In this document: in pieces, positions 1 through 11,459 of the stretch
How the letters are laid out: the number at the start of each line of letters is the position of its first letter
How positions within the stretch are numbered: position 1 is the first letter of the stretch
NCBI RefSeq assembly: GCF_011075055.1
Contig: NC_058148.1
Span: 1,240,001-1,304,000 of the forward strand
Direction: 5' to 3'
Source of the DNA: Mangifera indica
Lineage: Eukaryota; Streptophyta; Magnoliopsida; Sapindales; Anacardiaceae
DNA: 64,000 bases
Made by a program: the position numbers and the translations under genes
The notes under the pieces: model-generated
The model's database searches: none
What the model saw: the letters and a program-made list of their open reading frames with translations, nothing else
Told to the model about the DNA's origin: nothing

Positions 1-161
1 GACTACAATGTATACTTTCATGAGAGCATTTTGCAATGCAGATTATTACATTCTCTTTTATTTGGTTAGCTTCATAGTCAAACAATGATGTATGTTTACT
101 GGTTCTCTGAGTAGTGAATGATAATCACTTATTCTATATTTCTAAAAATTATGTTTTGCAG

Positions 162-3100
162 TCAGAAGCATCGATCTTGCTCTAGAGCCTACATTGACTT
201 CAAGAGGCCAGAAGATGTTCTTGATTTTGCCGACTTCTTTAATGGGCATGTCTTTGTTAATGAAAAGGGTAATTTTTGTAGAGATTTATGGCTCAGATTG
301 TAATGCTAGAAGTGTTATTTCTTTCTTTATATTCAATACATGGTATTAGTTCATATGAGAAAGAAGGTCGCACCATATATTAATAGCTTAGAAAGTCTTT
401 GAGCTCATGGTGCGCTTGAAGTGCTTAATCAGGGGCTTCTTGTGTGTATTTTGATTGTTTGTTTCTATCATTTCTTCTTCTTCCAGCAAGGAACTTTGTA
501 GGACCAGATTTTAGATGCCTTTTTTTTTTTTTTTAAGTTATATTAATTTATATCTCAGGTGCTCAGTTTAAAGCTATTGTTGAGTATGCTCCCTCCCAAC
601 GTGTTCCGAAGCAATCGTCTAAAAAGGATGGTCGAGAAGGGACCATACTTAAGGGTATAACTTAACTTTTTGCAATTAAAGCTCAATAGGTATTTGGACT
701 CTATATTCCATCTTTCTCCTTTTTGTCTAAATATGAGTTTTCCTTGTGAACATATAGATCCCGAGTATTTGGAGTTCCTTGAAGTTATTGCAAAGCCTAT
801 TGAGAATCTTCCTAGTGCAGAAATACAATTGGAGAGAAGAGAAGCCGAACGAGCTGGTGAGTTACATGGATCCTAGTTATTTGCACGCACACCATTAGCA
901 TAGGGGGAAAAAGAAATAAGAAAAAAGTGGCAGTATAATTAGAATGAAAATGCCATTTAGTGTAAGTTAATTGATATTTGGTTTTTCCTTTTGTAGGTGC
1001 AGCAAAAGAAGCTCCAATAGTTACACCTTTGATGGATTTTGTACGGCAGAAAAGGGCTGCTAAGGCTGCACCTAGGGTATTTTGCTATTTTGAAATAGAG
1101 GAAGAGTTTCAGTCATTCTTAAGAAATTAAACATGATCTGCACTTTCATGCTCACATACAAGTGTGCTGTGTTACTAAACTTAGATTATTCTTTCCTGTT
1201 TTGGTGCTTTTTGGTTGTGTACTAGTTTTTGTTTGGATGCTTTTGTTGCCACCTTTTCTTTCCACTTTTATACTCTATTTTTGTTGGGTGTTGACCTCTA
1301 AGTTGGAACCCAAGGCTTCAACTGCTTGATCTACTTTTGTTACTGTGTGTGAACCGCGTAATGTTATTTTTTTTGTTGGTAACAGAGATTATCATCCAAT
1401 GGAAAATCAAGCAGAAGAGCGGGTGGATCATCAAGTGGAAGTCCAGGTTCAGGTTCATCCAAAGGTGGTTCTGAAAAGAAAAGGAGTTCCACCACAATGG
1501 TATTTTTGTTTCCAAATTACTTCTTTTATGAAAGCAAACTGATGTGTGTTTTTGGTGTAAGCATTATCTTTTGTATTGTAAATAACAGTTGCAATGTTTG
1601 ATTGCAGTCCATGTTTCTTGAATTCACAACTTTTCTTACATTGCTTTGAGATATATGCTTTAGTAATTTTGCTATTACATTCATGCTATGGAAATGCAAT
1701 AATATATGATATTATTTTATATTTGGAGATTTTAGATTGCAACACACTGAATCATACCAATTAGGGAGAAATTCCCCTTGAGCTTCTAAAAAATTGTAAG
1801 TTGCTCGGTTTAGCTTGCAATTTTCTTATTGAAAGGCTGGGTTGAATTTTCTTGTGCTTTCATGCTGCTTACATAACTTTTGTTAGCTGCTTTTGGGCAG
1901 GATGCAGCTTTATTTTTTAGGCGCAATAAATTATCGTGTTTCTCTAGTTCTGTTTTTTGCCATCTAAGTCTTATCTCTGTACTTTTGTTTCATTTATTGG
2001 AGGTAGCAATGACTGATTATGGTCTTTAATTTTTGTTTTTGCTGATTTTAGTACTTCTAGAATGTGCTGAGCTCCTTATTGATCTATACATGTTTAGCCT
2101 TTCTGTGGGCAGCGTCTTCACTGCTTTGTAAATTCTTTTTTAGCTATTAGTGTTTTCAGTTTCATATTCAGACTAATTCTAATTCATATTGGTTGGTAAG
2201 TATTTTTTGGCAATCCTTTGTCATTATACAAGGAACTGTCAACCACTTCTGGAAGTCTGAACTCAAGACATAATTTCCCCAGATTGAGTTGAGGTTAAAA
2301 CTTAAGCATTCTGTACCCTTTCCAAATTTAATGAAACTTGAAATTAATCATGAGTAACAATTCCTTTCTCAGGCAGAGGTTGAGCTACTTCTGAGTGGAT
2401 CAAATTGGCTTATTTACAACCGTAACAAACAAGAAAACATAAGAAAAGTATAAAGTAATGCACTTGTTCACCACAGAAGTTATGATAGCCTGTTGTTTCT
2501 CATCCTTTGTGGAATAAACTTCAATTATTGTTCCTGTAATGTAAATGAGCCTTTTCATTGGTTGATGCTTACATATGGTTGCTAAGTCTAAAAGGCAGGT
2601 GTAAGATGCATGCTTTGTCTTGTCCTTTTGATATCTGGCATGAGTTATCATCTCGGAGTTGTGGAGCCCCTGATTTGATCCTTTGATTCTCTTTCTGCTT
2701 TTTGTCCTACCATATTCCCTGTAGTAATTAAGTTTCTGACAGGATGTTGAAAATTATCTGGTTTATTGATAAATTTCTCTGTTTATTTGACAGTATGTCC
2801 TAAGGGACTCTGCAAAAAATTCGAGTGGCAGAGACAAGTCAAATTACATTTTGATTTCCAAACGGGATGATCAGCAGGGTCTTGATAAGCTTGTCACTTC
2901 ATCTTCTGTAACTGGAAGTGATGTACAGGAGAAAAGTGGTATGGCCAAGGCACTAAATTTGAAATGTTCACTAATGCTGTGATTTTTTAGCATTGTTATT
3001 GCTTGCAAATGTGAAGATTTAGGCTTTGTCACATGAAGTACATATGAGTTGCCTGTTGATGGTGCCTGAATTTTGGATTTTTTTTAATATTTGTGGTCAT

Positions 3101-4985
3101 TTACTACTTGTTTAAGTTTTATGTTTTAGTTTACTTGATCTGGTTTATATGAAGCAAAATATTTATTTCGGATTTATTATCGAAGAAGAAAATATGTAAA
3201 CTTTTACACTCTTTAAAACCATTAAACTTTGTTAAAATATTATCTTTTTTGTGTAATGCGAATATGTAGTTTTTCCTCTGTTCAAGACTTGTTAACTTCT
3301 AATGCTTTTATATCAGGAATTTCTGGTAACACTGATTCTGGAAAAAAGAAAGTCCTGCTTCTGAAAGGGAAAGAACGAGATATTTCTCATGTGAGCCTTT
3401 CTGCCTAGTATTTGTTTCCATTTGATCTTCAGACTAGCTCTTCATCTGACGGGGTGCATAGAACTGGCCTAAAATTTCCAGTCTTTGCTTAGTTGACGAT
3501 AATAGTTAACACTTAAAGGTCACCAATCCCAGTCTGTTGTCAGTTTTGAAATCCCTTGGACAATCTTGACTTTATCTAGAAGTGTGGGTAGTGGGTGATT
3601 TTGCATATATTGGAATCTTCTAGGCTGTGTTTCAGTGGAAAGGTTTGTACCATGTAGATGTTTTGCATGCTCGTGACTTCATCCATTTCGATGTTGTGCA
3701 ACTTCATATTACTTAACAATTACTTTTACCTGTGCAGGTGTCTGGCAGCATGTCACAGCAGCAGAGTGCAACACCTACTGTCAAAACTATTCTTGGTTCA
3801 CCTGCTTCAAAGCATAGCCAGCGACGTGAGAGCGGTGGAAGAATGATTAGAAGCATACTTCTGAATAAGGATGTTCGTCAAAGTCAGTCTTCTGGTGTCC
3901 AGTCTGAACAACATGTCCAAAATTCAAATATAGACAAGGAAAAACGACCTCATCGGCCACCACATGTACCATTGGCAATGAAGGATGCAACTGGGTTTCC
4001 TGATGAGAAGATTGTACTGAATGAATTGCATGGCGAGAAACAGGAAAGACGTACCAGAAATAAGGATCGACCAGATCGTGGTGTGTGGACTCTTCGCCGT
4101 TCAGATGGATCATACGCAAGTGATGAGTCTTTGTCTTCATCTGCTTCTCAACCTTCACTTACAGCAATAGATTCCTTAGAAGGTTTGAAAATTATTCTAT
4201 AAGTCTGTTATCTTAGGCAGATTGCTTTGTCATTGACAAACAGAATTGATTTGTTACTGCTTTGGCATATTACAAATTCTGGGAAATATGCACATGAAGA
4301 CCAAAAGACAGAAGTACTATGTGATGGAGTTTGTCTTGGAAATTTTCAGTTTATTTTGTTCTTTTTGAATATGATTTTCCAGGGAGTCTCAGAGATGTGA
4401 AAATTGACCAGTCAAGTTTGAAGAGTGGAGAAGTTAAAACTGTTGGGAGTGGACGTAGCAGCCATTCTTCTTCAGACAATGGTTAGTTTTTGGTTTAGAA
4501 AACTTAAGTATCTTTGGATATCAATTGAGTTTGCTATGTTTGTGTGAACATAGTGGTATGGATTTTATAGATAGTATACTATTTTTTAGTTTTTGAACTA
4601 TGTAAATTATAGAGGTTACTCCTGCATTCTCTCTTGCAATCTCTATTGCCACTCCAGTTTGTGTGTGTGTGAGAGCATGTGAAATTGGAATGAAACAACT
4701 TGATAGCTTGAATATATGCAGGCACCCATAGACATGTTGGTCGTCGAGGACCAACACATGTTAAGGATGCTGATGGCTCATCTGTTGTAAGTGAGGGAAA
4801 GCCTTCAAGAAGAGGTAGTGGTCCTGGCTATGGCTCCTATGAGGTAATTATAAAAGTTTTTGGATATTTGATTTTCTGCCCAATTTTTCTGCACGCTTTC
4901 ATAAAATATTGCTTTTTATATCCATGTTTATTTGCTGAATTTGCAGAAACAAGTCTGGGTTCAGAAGTCCAGTTCAGGTTCTTAG
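162..4985 (+). CDS. UPF3: UPF3 nonsense-mediated mRNA decay regulator, 5'-partial
   Basis: Last eleven coding exons: 162-268, 559-654, 758-856, 997-1076, 1386-1499, 2794-2938, 3317-3390, 3738-4182, 4383-4481, 4722-4843, 4947-4985. All have GT-AG borders and the frame stays open for 472 codons to TAG at 4983-4985. The first base completes a codon begun in an upstream exon outside the window. The N-terminal exons encode the second half of the Smg4/UPF3 RRM-like domain (SRAYIDFKRPEDV, FFNGHVFVNEKG, then EYAPSQRVPK and IQLERREAER), which in the family binds UPF2. The rest is low-complexity, Ser/Lys/Arg-rich, with the conserved blocks KQERRTRNKDRPDRGVWTLR and the C-terminal KQVWVQKSSSGS (exon-junction-complex side). 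UPF3 links exon junction complexes to UPF1/UPF2 in the nucleus and cytoplasm. Identification is strong from remembered similarity to Arabidopsis UPF3; the exon map is by eye. Confidence 0.93.
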
Positions 4986-6300
4986 TGTGTTTAAACTGGT
5001 AAGCTCTTCTTCATTGGGTATGATCCTTCTTTTCCCAGTATCTATTTGATGCATTGGAATGGCGTCAAAATAGAATATTTCTTGTGCAAAGCAATGGAAA
5101 GTCACCTCTTAAGGTAGTACAATCAAAGTCTAAATGCAAATCAGTAATTGAATTTCTGGCTTCATGGTAGCAGCCGATGTTTATGATTTCTTCATGTACT
5201 TTCTGCCCCATGTAGGCATTTTGATTTATCAAAAACTACCAATTCCGAGTCTGAGGACTTTGAATTTTGTGCATTGTTTTTTGCTGACATAACTAAATAT
5301 CGTTACTCTTCTTGCTTCAGCTTTCAATAAGGTGGTTGATGTTGTGAGTTTAATTTCTCATTGTTTTGCAGTGAATTGTTAAGTCATTTGAAAGTTTGGA
5401 ACATGCACTTGCTGTTTTGTGGAGGCTGTCTTGTTTTTGCTTAAAGACATGGTAAGGCATAGACAATGTTTCAGCAGTGAAACAGAGGGAAGGGTAGTTG
5501 ACTGGAAAGATTCTGATAGCGATGTAATTAATACATGGTGGATTGAAGAAAAAATCCCAATATTGGTCAAAACGGCACAGATAGGAGGAAAATAAAAAAG
5601 AATAGAGAGATCATCCCTATAGTCTTATGCAAAACCACAGTTTTCATTGTAGCAAACCCTTAAACCGGGTTTCACTGAGGAAGCTATGGATAATCCTCAT
5701 TCTTGCCATTGACTAGGTACTGGGATGCATTGCCTTTACCGTTGGATTCTTGCTTAGCTGAAATGTGTATATATAAATGCAGATCAATGTTTACTGTCTG
5801 CTTTCCATCAAGTTTTATGTCTTATTGATCAGTCTACCATATGTGACTGGAGAGCACTTGTCAGTAGCTCCCATGCTAAGTTTTTAGGGTTTCACATATA
5901 CAATGAAGTTGTGCCCTGAGAAAAAGCCGGTGGTCTTTTGCCGAAACCGGTTTTTGCATGTTTTGAGTTTGTTTTGACTGATAGTCCCCAGTGTGACTTG
6001 GATGAAAAATGAAGTTCCAAGTTAAAAAACTGGTTGGCTCATCTTCATTGTTTCGTTTCTTTTCTCAGTGTTGTGGCTGAAACTGAACCTTTTTGGTGCT
6101 TTTTATACAACAGATAATGGTGCTGAATTTGTTGGCTGGGCTTAGTGTTTGTAGCTTTTATGTTTTTCTATCCCTGTTTTTTTCTTTCCAAGTGTAGCTT
6201 TTGTTTCCAAATGCTCTGCTTTAGCCATTTTATAATCTAATATCTCGAGGCTTTGGTAAAACTACTACTATACTGTCTATAGTTCTTGGAATGTTCTAAA
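4986..6300 (+). other. UPF3 3' UTR region, probably spliced
   Basis: No coding potential is visible after the UPF3 stop. A good donor (CTG|GTAAGC) sits at 4999, 13 nt after the stop, and a good acceptor (TTGTTTTGCAG) ends at 5371. A second donor-like site (CATG|GTAAGG) lies near 5451, with possible acceptors near 5757 and 5782. If these are used, the 3' UTR has one or two introns. The poly(A) site cannot be fixed by eye. Confidence 0.45.
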
Positions 6301-8549
6301 TCTGGTAGAGAGATTGATAATTATAAGTAGGACTTTTATAACCCAAATAACTGTTCTTGCCAAAGTTATTGCTTAATTCAATAAACTTAATTTATAGGTA
6401 TTGAATAATATTATATGTATAATTTTGTGTACAAATAATGATATGTTATCATATGATTGGATAGTCGTAAATTGGAAATAAAACAATACTTATTATCTAT
6501 TCACATGGTGATATTTTATTATTTATATATTTAACTTTATTGGTAAGTATTTCTATACGAATGTTGGACTACGTTTCATGAAATAAGAATTTGATTTGAG
6601 TTGTTTGGTTAAAAAGTTAAGTTTGGGTTTAGAAATGGCCAATGGACTATTTCTCATCTAAAGTATCCTCTGATTACAAGTTTTTATTTCTTAATTTAAA
6701 AATTTTTCATTTATTCATCAATAGACAACTAAAATTAATAGAAATTCAATTTTTAAATTTTTTTTTTTTTTGAACCCTAAAAACTAATCATTTTTCTTAT
6801 AGATCAAGTTTTAAAAAATCAATCCAGTAATTGGGAATGTTGAATTTAGAAAATCAATTCAATAAATGGGTATGAAAATGTTGACATCAATTTGTATGGT
6901 ATAACATAGGATGAATTGATATAGTGTTTTGTAAATACATAATTATATTGAATATATTAGCTGTCCTCTTATTTTCTTATTTTATTTATCTTCTTTCTTC
7001 AATAAATTATTATCTTTTGTGGGTTTCTCAATGACTATCAGTCTAATATTTTTGAAAATTCACACTTATCCAATTTGGGTAACTTCTCACAGTATTCAGA
7101 ATGCCATTATACAAATACAATAGCTAACATTTAAAGTTTAGCTAATTGAGAAATGGCATGTGCTGTTTGTAAGTTATTTCAAAAAGAAGAGAAGTTGATT
7201 CACAACTGTAAAATTCATCATCTATCTTCTTGTTTTCAACATTTGAGAGGTACATGTATGGAATATGCCCTGATGAATATGCTATTGAAGTGAAACATAA
7301 AAAGTCCCTTTTTAACTTTGTGGGTTGCTTTTGTGTGATCTTTTAGCAGAGATGGCCCTATTTGTAATCACTCTTTCACAGCATGTGATGTCGAATTATA
7401 AAGATGTGCTTTGAGCATGCCAATCTTGACTTCAACTTTCAAGTCTTTTGGCTTGACATTAAATTAATTGCCCATGCATATGTATCACTTGATGAAAGGG
7501 ACCATCATTGTGATAAGATATGGATCTAGTTGCAAGCTAAGGGATTTTAAAGAGCCATTTAAAGGGATTTTACAGAGCCATTTAAAGGGAAAAAAATATG
7601 TCATTACAAACATTGACGTATTAATATGAGATTAGATTATTTTAAATTAAAAATAAAATAACACTCGATCATATAGTGATACATTAATATGTTCACTCAT
7701 ATTTGTATTTATTATTAATAAATATAGTATTACTTGAGCGAGTGAAGGATTTTTCAATGCAATCTTAAATCATGGTGGGAGAGATCGTGGCAATGGTTGA
7801 GGATCTAGGTAGCCAGCTTATGACAATTGTGAACTAGCGATGCCAAGGATCAGAGTTTCCAATAAATTGTTCAAACTAAATTACAAATATTAAACATGTA
7901 AAATAATCTAACTTTCGTACTTTAAATTTTATTTGTGAACTAGCGATTTATTTTTTTTATTTTTTTAAAAATTGTCAAATAATGAAATCACTATTTTATC
8001 CTTATGGCATTTTTTATTTTTAAATACAGTTTGATTTTGAATAGAAAAGCACTATATTTGTATAAATGATTTTTAAATAAAAGTTATATACAAAAATATT
8101 TTATGTATAAATGATTAGGTATTAACAACTGCAAACAAATTTAAATATTATTATGTGTATAAGTGATTTTAAATTAGATATAAAGTAATCAATTAGATTA
8201 ATCAATCATATGATAACATATCAATTTGTTTATATTTATTGATACTCACCATTAGTATATATAATATTACTAAGTTAAATAAATGAGTCATTCAAGTCCT
8301 ATTATATAACTAAAATCCACTAAAGATTTCTAAAAGAGATAACAACACATAATGGTATTATGGTATTGAATTATCAAGTCCCTTTTTTTAATTTGAAAAA
8401 CCAAACTTTGTTTTTCTAGTAAATGGGTTGAACTTCGAAATTTTCTAATTGAAGATACATTGAGAATGTTAATCCATTAAAATAGCACATGATTATGCTA
8501 TCTTACAATGATAAGAGATAGAAATGGAATGTGACTTCATAATTAGTAT
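6301..8549. other. AT-rich intergenic DNA
   Basis: No gene is visible. It contains the MITE fragment at 6633-6860 and a short direct duplication of about 24 bp (GGGATTTTA.AGAGCCATTTAAA) at about 7542-7590. The rest is AT-rich sequence with stops in all frames. Confidence 0.5.
6633..6860 (+). mobile_element. truncated left end of the Mutator-type MITE family
   Basis: The sequence from GGCCAATGGACTATTTCTC through a CCCTAAAAACTAAT stretch matches the left portion of the full copies at 9400 and 51318. The homology stops before the GACGAAG-rich core and no right terminus follows. It is read as an old fragment. Confidence 0.55.
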
Positions 8550-9042
8550 TAGTCTCGATCCGAATTGGCTTGAGCTTGAAAGCTTGTTTGGCTTGGTTTC
8601 AATTTATTTAGTTCAAATTTAAATCGAGTTCAAAATAGAAAGTTTAACTCATTTTGAAACCAAGCCGAATTTAAGTTCGAGAAAGTTCGATTTAGTTTGA
8701 CTCGCAAGCTAGGTAGATGGTGTAATTCGATTCAAACTTAACTCGTGACTCGATTTGAATTATGTTAAATAATTGTTTAACAATGTTATTTTGTCAATGA
8801 GTCAGGAATTCGAATAATGAATCTGAACTATATATTTGAGTTATGGATTTAAACTACAAATTTGAATCAAACTAGAACAAATCATTTTCATTCGAATTGA
8901 ACTCAAACGAATAATTTTCATTCAAATTGAATTTGAACCACCTTTAATATTGACCTGTTTAACTCGAACAAAACTATTTTTCATTTAAGTTAAATTTGAG
9001 TTAAGAAGTGTTCAAATTTGATTTGATTCATATAAACCCCTA
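8550..9042. mobile_element. degenerate hAT-type MITE, GAGCTTGA-rich family
   Basis: The left end TAGTCTCGATCCGAATTGG and right end ATTCATATAAACCCCTA resemble the ends of the better copies at 33678, 52150 and 59114. The interior has the same degenerate alternation of TTGAGCTTGA and TCGAACTCAA blocks. No target-site duplication is readable, so the limits are approximate. Confidence 0.35.
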
Positions 9043-9399
9043 TTTTTAATAATAGAAGATCAAAATTACATATTGATTAGATTATAAAAATAGTAAAAAC
9101 TATCAAAAGTCATTTTTCTCATTATTTTTGAATAAAAAGATTTCGACTCGAATTATAAATTATCATGCAAATAGATTTTATGTTTAACGGGCATATGTTA
9201 CTCATATAATTAGTCACCTTCCAATAAAATTTTCTTGCATAACAAATAATTCGATTTATAAAAAGAAAATGTAATTAGATTTTCTTGTATAAAAAAAAAC
9301 AAACGAGATTTGAAATTTAAATACAGCTTCACTCTGGAAGATTTTATTGTACAACAAATAAGTTAAAATGGGAGTGTTTCATTCATTTGTTCTAAGGTA

Positions 9400-10240
9400 G
9401 GCCAAAGAACTATTTCCCACCCAAGGTATGCTGCATTCTCAAGTTTTCTTCCTTTAACTTTGATAATTTCAAATACCCATATATGAGCAGTTAAAGTTAA
9501 TAGAACTTTAACCTCTTGAAATTTTATCTCTTTTTGCCCTCCTAAACTTTAAAAACTAAAAGTTTTTCTTAGCCTAAGTTTTAAAAAATGACAATTTCTC
9601 CCTAGGGTTTCGTTTTGAAATCTCTGATGTCATCTCTGTTTCTATTGCAGACGACTTCTCCCTCTCGAAGCATCCTCTCCCTCTGACAGTCTCTCTCCTC
9701 TCATTTGGGCTCCCGATCGGTGTCGAAAGAGAGGCAGAAGACGAAGAACTTTGTCGGGAAAAACGAAGTTCTTCTTCCTCCCAAACGAAAACAAAGTTGT
9801 CGTCTTCCCAGGCGAAGACTATAACTTCATCTTTGTTTGGGAGGACGAAGAACTTCGTCTTCCCTGACGAAGTTCTTTGTCTTCCACCGCTCCGTTGATG
9901 TCGATCGGGAGTCCAAATGGGAGGGGAGAGACCGCCGAAGGGAGAGGATGCTTCGGGAGGGAGATGCTGCTGGCAATGGAGTCTGAGATTTCAAACGAAA
10001 CCCTAGGGTGAAACTGTCATTTTTTAAAACTTAGGTTAGAGAAACTTTTAGATTTTAAAGTTTAGGGGGGCAACAAGAGATTATATTTTAGTTTATTTTT
10101 AATATTATAGAGAAAATGATGATTTTACCCTTACTACCGTTAATTTTAATAGCTCATAGATAGATATTTGGGATTATCAAAGTTAAAGAGGAGAAACTTA
10201 GGAATGCAACATACCTTGGGTGGGAAATAGTCCTTTGGCC
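9400..10240. mobile_element. complete Mutator-type foldback MITE, copy B (841 bp)
   Basis: The element starts GGCCAAAGAACTATTTCCCA and ends with a near reverse complement (GGGAAATAGTCCTTTGGCC). It is flanked by a 9-bp target-site duplication with one mismatch: TCTAAGGTA at 9391-9399 and TCTAAAGTA at 10241-10249. Nine-base duplications are typical of Mutator-superfamily elements. The inverted homology continues inwards through a CCCTA.GGTTT block. The core at about 9640-9990 is itself an inverted repeat rich in GACGAAG/CTTCGTC motifs. No transposase is encoded, so it is nonautonomous. A second full copy is at 51318-52099. Confidence 0.85.
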
Positions 10241-11459
10241 TCTAAAGTATATCAAACCTTTGCTCGTAACCTAAACAAATATTCTCATATTTATGATATA
10301 CTAGGTAAAGACTAACTTAGCTCAATCATACATAGTATATTAACAACAATTTTGAAATAATTTTAACATTGATAAATTAAATCAAAACATCTTTTATTGT
10401 GTTAACCCTTCTGATGTCATCAAGTTTAGTTGAGATTTTCCAATTTGTTTTTATTTTAAAAAGCTATGGACCCTATTGTTAGTTTTGAAAACTTGATGTT
10501 TCCAATAAACCCATGTGTGGTGTTGTGGAGGTGGCAGATGATGATAGGTCACAAAGTGCCTTAGCTTTGGTGAGAGTGAGACCAAATGGCTAAGTTGAGA
10601 GTGCTTTGTCTTATCATCCTCCTTCAACATTATGTCATCAATTAAATAAGTCAAAATTTCATAAATATAATAAAAATTTAAACTCAAACTTTTATTTTAA
10701 AAGTTTTAAAACTTTATTAATTTTGTTAATCTTTGAGATTGATTCCTTCACCATTATGTTGCCTTGAAATTATCTACTAAATGATATCTTAATATACAAA
10801 AATAAATATAAATATAAATATTAATGTATTATTATGAGGTTGAGAGTTTTTTTATTTTTAATACAAAATCATTAAATCATATGATAATTTGTAAGTATTT
10901 GTGCTTGTATTTATAACTATTGTTAAATATATAATGTTTCCATTTTTTTTTTTAAATAGATTGCATATAAAAAAAATATATAAAGAGATGTTCAATATAG
11001 TGACCCAATTTTTGCAACAAATATTACAGAGGCAAAACGGGTGTTCTAGTGGCAGACATACATTCCAATTTGAAGCATGGGTGTGTCGACCACTTGAATC
11101 TCCAAATCATGATAGAATGTCAAAGGATAAGAGAAATAGTCTTGTTCCGATTTGAATGGCATGCCTAAAAGTCCCAAAATAGACATTTTCTCCAAACGAA
11201 ACGATTGTTCTGCTGTGAATATAAATTCATTGAATTCACAGGTTGTAAGACCCTTCTTCATATACATGCCCTTTGAGAGAATGTGGATTTAAAAAGACTT
11301 GTTGACTTAAAACTTTAGATATTTACTTCAAATGACATTGAAATATAACCAAACGTACATCATGATATACATATCTCAAATAATGTGCAAAAAGGTGTCT
11401 TAACGTTATAAATTGAATAATCTTATACTCATATACCATACAGCTAAACACGTCAATTA
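10241..11459. other. intergenic DNA with an unidentified coding-like fragment
   Basis: Mostly AT-rich. On the minus strand 11046-11267 is an open 73-codon stretch (MYMKKGLTTCEFNEF...) with balanced amino-acid composition, unlike the surrounding DNA. It has no recognisable family and no supporting exons, and is most likely a gene fragment or chance. Nothing else is supported. Confidence 0.3.

Noticed and set aside
3847..4158. 103-codon open frame on the minus strand
   Set aside because: Antisense of the largest UPF3 exon; no motif or separate splice signals.
11046..11267. 73-codon minus-strand open frame with protein-like composition
   Set aside because: No family recognised and no flanking exons. 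Kept only as a note in the intergenic entry.
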